Shown piece after piece: positions 58,511 to 64,000 of a stretch of DNA of 64,000 nucleotides; the first letter of the stretch is position 1, and each line of letters starts with the position of its first letter. The position numbers and the translations under genes are program-made. Origin of the DNA: Hortaea werneckii (Eukaryota; Ascomycota; Dothideomycetes; Mycosphaerellales; Teratosphaeriaceae). The notes under the pieces were generated by a model. That model worked only from the letters and a program-made list of their open reading frames with translations. It was not told the DNA's origin and ran no database searches. The DNA is taken from assembly GCA_037044905.1 (NCBI GenBank), contig JBAOKB010000156.1, forward strand, positions 186,001-250,000, given 5' to 3'.

Positions 58511-60709
58511 ATGCATATTTCCACTCTCGCTGCTGCGGCATCGGCCCTGGCCACGGTGTCTGCCCAATACACAGGTTTCAACTATGGCAACACCTTCACC
58601 GACGGCAGCTTCAAGCAGCAGTCTGATTTCAGGCCGAGTTCAACAAAGCAAAGAGCTTGGCAGGTACCAATGGCGAGTTCACCAGTGGTCGCCTTTACAC
58701 CATGATTCAGGGAGGAACGACGAACACTCCTATCTCTGCCATTCCAGCGGCCATTGACACGCAGACAAGCCTTCTCCTTGGACTATGGGCATCGGCTGGT
58801 CAGGCCAACTTTGACAATGAAGTCATTGCCCTGTAAGTGCTGCTAAGTCCTATCGTGTTCATTCGGATTGAGATGATCTAACGCCGTTCTAGCCAGAGCG
58901 CCATCGAACAATACGGCTCGGCTTTCATCGACCTCATCGCTGGTATCTCCGTTGGCTCTGAAGATCTCTACCGTATCAGCCCGACAGGAATCGAGAACGA
59001 CTCGGGACTGGGCGCTGAGCCCCAGGAGCTCGTGAGCTACATCAACCAGGTCCGCGATGCCATCGCCGGCACTGCTGCCTCTGGCGCAGACCATTGGCCA
59101 CGTAGACACCTGGACTGCTTGGGTGAACGGCAGCAACTCCGCCGTCACTGAAGCATGCGATTGGCTCGGTATGGACGCCTACCCGTACTTCCAGACCACT
59201 ATCGACAACAGCATCGATGTTGCCAACTCTACGTTTTATGAAGCTCTTGATGCTACCGAAGGCGCAAGCATGGGCAAGCCGGTCTGGGTTACCGAGGTAT
59301 GTATATGAACTTGTTTCTTCAGAGAAGCGATGTGACCTGACGCTGATTTCCGTGATAGACCGGATGGCCAGTCATTGGAGAGACGCTGAACCAGGCTGTC
59401 GCTGGCACTGAGAACGCAGAGATCTACTGGAGGAAGTTGCCTGCTCCCTGATCGGCAACAGGAACATCTGGTGGTACATTCTCCAGGACGCTGCCCCAAC
59501 CGCCCCTGCCACGTCTTTCGGCGTTGTTGGAGCAGACCTGAGCAGCGCACCCCTATACGACCTTTCCTGCCCTGCCAACTCTGGCGCCGCTTCATCGTCC
59601 GCATCCAGCGCCACGAGCAGCCCTACGAGCATGGCTTCTTCGGCAACCGCACCAGCTAGCTCTGCTGAGGGTGCAAGCTCCGCAGACATCACCAATGCTA
59701 CCCCTGGCCCACAGACTTCTCCGTCAAGCGTGAGCATTTCCCAGAGCACTGGCTCCATTGCTGCCTCTTCCTGAGGGCAGCGTGCCATCCAACCAGCCAG
59801 GAAGCGGCTCGCAGGGCAGCGCTGTTGAGTCCAGCATGAGGGCCAGCTCAACTGCACCTGTCGTCATCTTCCGCCATGACTCAGGTCAGCTCGATGGCTC
59901 CTGTCGCCTCATCCTCTGTTATGACCAAGGGTGGCAAGACCTACACTACCTACCAGACGACGATGGTCACCATCACGTCTTGCCCGGAAGTTTGCACTAC
60001 CACTGTTGCGCCTTCTCAGGGCGGCAACTCGATGGCCGAGAGTGCCTACGGCTCCAAGGAGTCCGCTCCCATGAGCAAGCCAGCCACCACCAAGGCTGGC
60101 ACTGCTTCGCCGTCTCCAGCGGCTAGCTCTGCCACTACGCCAGCAGCTCCATCCGGCTCTGGCTGCCCAGCCAACCTGGACGGCGAGTACCAGTACCCGC
60201 ACCTGATCGTCCCTGTCTCTTCCGAGAACAAGGACAAGGCCTACGGCACTAGCTACAACGGGACCATCAGCCCCTCCGTCAGCTCCATCTTCAACTTCGA
60301 CCTGCCGTACTCCTACGAGGGCCAGACGTGCTCGCTCGTCTTCCTCTTCCCCGAGCAGGACCAGCTCGAGACCTCCGCCTTCACGTTCAACGGCAAGGGC
60401 GGCCTGACCGTCAACGAGCTTTCGAGCCCGGCCACCGAGCAGACCACCTACAACAGCGTCCCCAAGCCTGCCGTTGAGGGCATTGGCGCCATTTCCGAGG
60501 TCAGGCCTGGCAACAGCTACGTTGTTGCCAGCCACGAGTGCAACGCCGGCGCCAGGCAGTCATTTGAGTTCATGAGCACCGGTGGTCTGGACCTTGAGTT
60601 CTTCCAGGACTAGTAAGTCTTCACCTTTCACCCTTTCTGATGTGGAACTTATTTGCTGACCATCTATAGCAACCCGAGCCCGATTGGTGCTTACATCACC
60701 GTCTGCTAA
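58511..60709 (+). CDS. GH17 glucan endo-1,3-beta-glucosidase fused to C-terminal But2 domain, five frameshifts
   Basis: Secreted wall glucanase (EglC type) with an appended domain. Introns 58833-58892, 59297-59358 and 60613-60669. Signal peptide is HISTLAAAASALATVSA. The GH17 domain covers about residues 20-310: YTGFNYGNTFTDGSFK, GISVGSEDLYRI, IGHVDTWTAWVNGSNSAV, and the nucleophile region VWVTETGWPVIGE spanning intron 2. A Ser/Thr/Ala-rich linker follows, about 180 residues and probably O-glycosylated. A But2-type domain ends the protein: CPANLDGEYQYPHLIVPV, TVNELSSPATEQTTYNSVP, LEFFQDYNPSPIGAYITVC. Indels near 58630, 59080, 59436, 59768 and 59855 break the frame. Repaired length is 672 aa. 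No promoter-sized gap separates the two domains, so one gene is the simplest reading. No GPI signal is evident at the C-terminus. Confidence 0.75.
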
Positions 60710-62081
60710 GCCATAGCGCTTGCTCGACGATTCGACACATTTCCTATGTATCTTGGACTATGACTGTATACTGGGAACGACACAGGCTAGATAAAAATGG
60801 CATTATTTCGTAGACGTTAATATCGACTCATGTCGAGAAAAAGAGTATTCTATGCAATACCTAGTGTTTTTAATCGCAAGAGCCTCATTTCATGGTGCGG
60901 CATATAAATCTTTCGAGCCCTATATTGTGCCTTCACCTAACAACACTGCCTCTTATGACAATGAGATGCGTTGGATTTTTGAGATTCTTATAGCAAGTTT
61001 GGACTGTACTACATGCCCATCTCGATGCAGGTAAGCGGTGTCTGCTGCCGGAGAGCTAGACCGCTGCATTGCTTCCACGCGAAGGCCACGAGCAGGTCAG
61101 CGTTGAGATGCGATTCGTGCGGGTTGGGCAGCTTGCATGCCGCCGCCTTAGCTTCCTACAGGCGCATCCGGGGTTCCCGTTTTACTGAGAAGCCGAGTGG
61201 GCAGTTTTGGGTGTGGGTTACGTTTACGCTCGGAGCAGCTATGACGATGGGCAATTGGTTCGCCCAGTGCACGAGCCAGTTTTTCGTTAGAGGCTTCGAA
61301 AGACAGTTTTGACTTGTTGGTGGACATGGGGAAACCGTCTGTGAATTGTTCTTCACCTTTTCTTCTGTATAATACACCGTCCTGAACAGGTAGCGTCCGC
61401 ACACTGTTTGGCTAGCAAGCATAGCAATTACTACGCTCCTCGAGCAACACACACACCACCGCGGCCAGTTCGGTGAGTCCTTCTCCTCTTTGTGCGGCTG
61501 CACGTTCGCATGTTCGTCTGTCGCTTCGCGTCCGCGGGCAGGACAGACCGACGGGGCTGGGCACACAACCAGGGCGCATCGCTCACATCAAATTCTTCCC
61601 CCATCATTCACGCTACAAAACACATTTGAAACCTATCACCACAGTGTCCTAACACATTCTCCCTACAGTCATTCACGATACTGGCTATATCACCTTTCTA
61701 GGCGTTGCCTCCGACCCAGCGAGGCAACCGTCCACAATACGGCTTCGGCCTTGAGAAGAATCGTCCTTCAAGGTGTTCCGAGGCGAGCACACCGCGACAT
61801 TCTCAACTCCATCCCGCCACCACCCGTCTTGGACATCGCCCCACGATCTCGAGCGTTTGTTGTTCTCGCACAATAACGCCCTCCCCGACTCCCCCGACCC
61901 CCCTCAGCTGCCGCATAAGAGCCTCTCTGGAGTTCTTCCCTTGACCGGGGAAGGCTCTGCGAGTACTCGCCGCCTAGGGAAAGTACGCTTGGGCTTTGCG
62001 CCCTTCAAACCACCCTAACACGACTCCCGTAAAATCCTAGAAAGCCTACCAATTTTTTTCACACTTTCAGCTGTTGCCCGG
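60710..62081. other. Long leader/promoter of ornithine decarboxylase
   Basis: About 1.37 kb. A pyrimidine tract and CAG at 62053-62070 look like a 3' splice site 11 bases before the ATG. GTGAGT at 61473-61478 is a possible donor. Several short upstream frames (for example 61490-61876 and 61773-62018) could act as uORFs if unspliced. Confidence 0.45.
61473..62070 (+). other. Putative 5'-UTR intron of ornithine decarboxylase
   Basis: Donor GTGAGT at 61473 and acceptor TTTTTTTCACACTTTCAG ending 62070 would give an intron of about 600 nt. The acceptor is convincing by its pyrimidine tract; the donor choice is a guess among several. Confidence 0.35.
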
Positions 62082-63488
62082 ATGGTTATGGCACCTAGCG
62101 CCGTCTACACTCCACCAGAGGAATATGCTGTGAGCACCAATTACAATACTGTCAAGCCCGTCTCGGACTTTCCGGCCGGAGCGCACGCCGACAATGGCGC
62201 GAAAGTGGCCAAGGAGATGATTGGAGCCGCGCTCCAGAAGAAGATCCAGAGCGTCGACCCGCATGACTGCGAGCCGGGAGAGGAGGATGCCTTCTTTGTG
62301 GCGGACCTCGGAGACGTGTACCGCCAGCACATGCGGTGGAAGAACCACCTCGGCAGGGTCACGCCGCACTACGCGGTCAAGTGCAACCCGGACCCGATGG
62401 TGCTGCGTCTGCTGGCGGCGCTCGGCGCCGGCTTCGACTGCGCGAGCAAGGCGGAGATCGAACAGGTCTTGAAGATGGGTGTTGACCCATCCCGCATCAT
62501 CTACGCGCAGCCGTGCAAGACGAAGAGTTACTTGAAGTACACGGCCAAGCAGGACGTCAAGCAGATGACGTTCGACAACACCGACGAACTGTACAAGGTC
62601 AAGGAGATCGCGCCGGATGCGGAGCTCTACCTCCGCATCCTGACCGATGACTCTGGCAGCCTGTGCCGTCTGAGCCAGAAGTTCGGCGCCAGCATGGACA
62701 ACACGTACGAGCTGCTGGCGTTGGCGAAGCAGCTGGACTTGAACGTGGCCGGCGTAGCCTTCCACGTCGGCTCCGGCGCTTCTGACCCCAGTGCCTTCCT
62801 CAAGGCCGTCAGCGACGCCCGCCTCGTCTTCGACCAAGCCCACGAGCTCGGCTTCAACCCCCACACGCTGGACATCGGCGGGGGGTTCATCTCCGAGACC
62901 TTCGAAGACATGGCGGCCATCGTGTCCGGCGCCCTGACCCAGCACTTCCCCTCCCACATCCGCATCATCGCGGAGCCCGGCCGCTACTACACCAGCTCGG
63001 CCTTCACCCTCGCCTGCAACGTCATCGCGCGCCGCACCGTCGAGGACAAGCACCGCGCCGTCCCCAGCTACATGCTGTACATGAACGACGGCGTGTACGG
63101 CAACTTCTCCAGCATCATGTTCGACCACCAGCACCCGATCCCGCAGATCCTGTCCACGGGGCGTCGCCAAGACGGCTTCAACTACTCCACCGACTCCCTG
63201 GCGGATTCGGGCTACACTTCCGCCGAGGACGATGGCGACACCACCACCACCACCACCGCCCGTCCCGCGATCGAATACTCCATCTGGGGCCCCACCTGCG
63301 ACGGCATCGACTGCATCGCCGAGAAGTGGACTTCGCCGGAAACCCTCGACGTCGGCGACTGGTTGTACTTTGAGGACATGGGCGCTTATACCAAGTGCTC
63401 CGCCACCCGCTTCAACGGCTTCACCAACCTCCACGAGACGGTGTATATCTCCAGCGAACCCGGTGCGGCGGCTTTGTTGGGGTTTTGA
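62082..63488 (+). CDS. ODC: Ornithine decarboxylase
   Basis: PLP-dependent enzyme making putrescine from ornithine, the entry to polyamines. Single exon, 468 aa, intact. The PLP lysine is in HYAVKCNPDP; the PLP-phosphate Gly loop is LDIGGGFISE; EPGRYYTSSAF supplies a conserved Arg; the substrate/catalytic Cys is in GPTCDGID; YFEDMGAYT closes the active site. An insertion of about 40 residues before IWGPTCDG includes DTTTTTTARP, encoded by ACC repeats. ATG 62082 is used; a second ATG two codons later is possible. A long leader suggests translational control, known for fungal ODC. Neighbouring GC-rich sequence gives a 516-codon antisense frame that is spurious. Confidence 0.96.
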   Translation: MVMAPSAVYTPPEEYAVSTNYNTVKPVSDFPAGAHADNGAKVAKEMIGAALQKKIQSVDPHDCEPGEEDAFFVADLGDVYRQHMRWKNHLGRVTPHYAVKCNPDPMVLRLLAALGAGFDCASKAEIEQVLKMGVDPSRIIYAQPCKTKSYLKYTAKQDVKQMTFDNTDELYKVKEIAPDAELYLRILTDDSGSLCRLSQKFGASMDNTYELLALAKQLDLNVAGVAFHVGSGASDPSAFLKAVSDARLVFDQAHELGFNPHTLDIGGGFISETFEDMAAIVSGALTQHFPSHIRIIAEPGRYYTSSAFTLACNVIARRTVEDKHRAVPSYMLYMNDGVYGNFSSIMFDHQHPIPQILSTGRRQDGFNYSTDSLADSGYTSAEDDGDTTTTTTARPAIEYSIWGPTCDGIDCIAEKWTSPETLDVGDWLYFEDMGAYTKCSATRFNGFTNLHETVYISSEPGAAALLGF

Positions 63489-63744
63489 GCGGCGGGATAG
63501 CGGAAGGGCTGAAATTATGTCTCTGAGGTGGCGGGTTCGCGGCAGGTGGGCCTGAAAGGGGTTCAGGGTGAGGAGGGAAGGAGAGTCGTTGTTCTTTCTG
63601 TTTGTGAGGAGGTACATAATTTTGGAAAAGGGGGGATAGGATTGGGTTTGCTCTTGATTTTGCTTCTCTTCCTATTTCTCCTTTTCGAGAAGAAATAATG
63701 TTTTTTGTTGGATATGGGAGGGCTTTGATTCTTTTGAGTCAGAT

Positions 63745-63781
<37 letters not shown>

Positions 63782-64000
63782 AGAAGTAGAAAAGTTCTTG
63801 TGCGTTTTGTAAAGAAGGAAAAAATTCCTGTTGTCATGGAACAGAAAAAGAGGTGGTGATACATAGTCCTTTTCCTCTCAAAGTCATGCGTGGTCTGCCT
63901 AAAACCTTTAAATTACAGCGGGTAATCGTCTCAGAGCCCTAATCGCACTACCTCTGCCTATTAAACGCCAAGCTATTCTACCGTCCACGAACCTCCCCAA
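63489..64000. other. 3' region of ornithine decarboxylase, no gene seen
   Basis: About 510 bases to the window end. Besides the GA microsatellite I see no gene. Confidence 0.5.
63749..63778. repeat. (GA)15 microsatellite
   Basis: Fifteen uninterrupted GA units in the 3' region of the ornithine decarboxylase gene. A candidate polymorphic marker. Confidence 0.9.

Noticed and set aside
59758..60613. A separate But2-domain gene starting near 59878
   Set aside because: Coding-like Ser/Thr-rich sequence fills the gap in shifted frames and there is no room for a promoter, so I keep it as part of the GH17 gene, with that uncertainty stated.
62067..63617. 516-codon minus-strand open frame opposite ornithine decarboxylase
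   Set aside because: Its Gly/Val/Arg/Asp-heavy composition mirrors GC-rich third positions of the sense gene, which has complete catalytic motifs.
1..64000. tRNA, rRNA, transposon, CRISPR, viral or plasmid features
   Set aside because: I looked for tRNA T-loop words, terminal repeats, reverse transcriptase/transposase motifs and regularly spaced repeats and found none I could support by eye.

Overview
The window is nuclear chromosomal DNA from a filamentous ascomycete (Pezizomycotina). Dothideomycetes is my best guess, an inference from general protein character rather than from a marker gene. The evidence is the gene set (velvet factor VelB, a Zn2Cys6 regulator, an Rds1-type ferritin-like protein, GH5 and GH17 secreted glucanases) and the gene structure. 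I place 35 spliceosomal introns; 34 are 49-104 nt and one is 230 nt. All are GT-AG except one GC-AG. Branch points of the CTAAC/CTGAC type are common. I see no transposon, rRNA, tRNA, CRISPR array or plasmid feature.

Layout, left to right: N-terminus of a minus-strand gene (possibly Rrp9); a BSC6-like MFS transporter; a GH5 endoglucanase; an unknown two-TM protein; an Izh3-type PAQR protein; a P450; then on the minus strand a CSC1/OSCA channel and a KANSL3/TEX30-like hydrolase. VelB, ATG5, a small mitochondrial membrane protein, UMP/CMP kinase and thioredoxin follow on the plus strand. Next are a secreted M20 peptidase (minus), a GCK-III kinase (plus), a Zn2Cys6 factor (minus), the proteasome adaptor ECM29 (minus), ERD1 (plus), Rds1-like (plus), DED1 helicase (minus), an amino-acid permease (plus), PHO89 phosphate symporter (minus), DPH4 (minus), a GH17 glucanase carrying a But2 domain (plus) and ornithine decarboxylase (plus).

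The genes are functionally mixed and look like ordinary housekeeping plus accessory content, not one pathway or biosynthetic cluster. Recurring themes are cell wall and polysaccharide (GH5, GH17-But2), nutrient uptake (amino acid, phosphate, MFS), protein turnover (ECM29, ATG5, M20) and development (VelB, kinase). Several pairs are divergent and may share promoters: ECM29/ERD1, M20/kinase, DPH4/GH17.

The dominant oddity is about 32 single- or double-base indels in 15 of the 24 complete conserved genes, mostly in short homopolymer runs. They hit genes normally conserved or essential (the kinase, ECM29, ATG5, DPH4). Repairing one base at each point restores a full family-typical protein. I read this as uncorrected sequencing error rather than gene decay, so affected genes are given as CDS with the break positions stated. 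The most interesting biological candidates are the GH17-But2 fusion, the GC-AG intron inside the zinc-cluster DNA-binding domain, the long ornithine decarboxylase leader and a PHO-type site upstream of PHO89. I found no convincing undescribed system.
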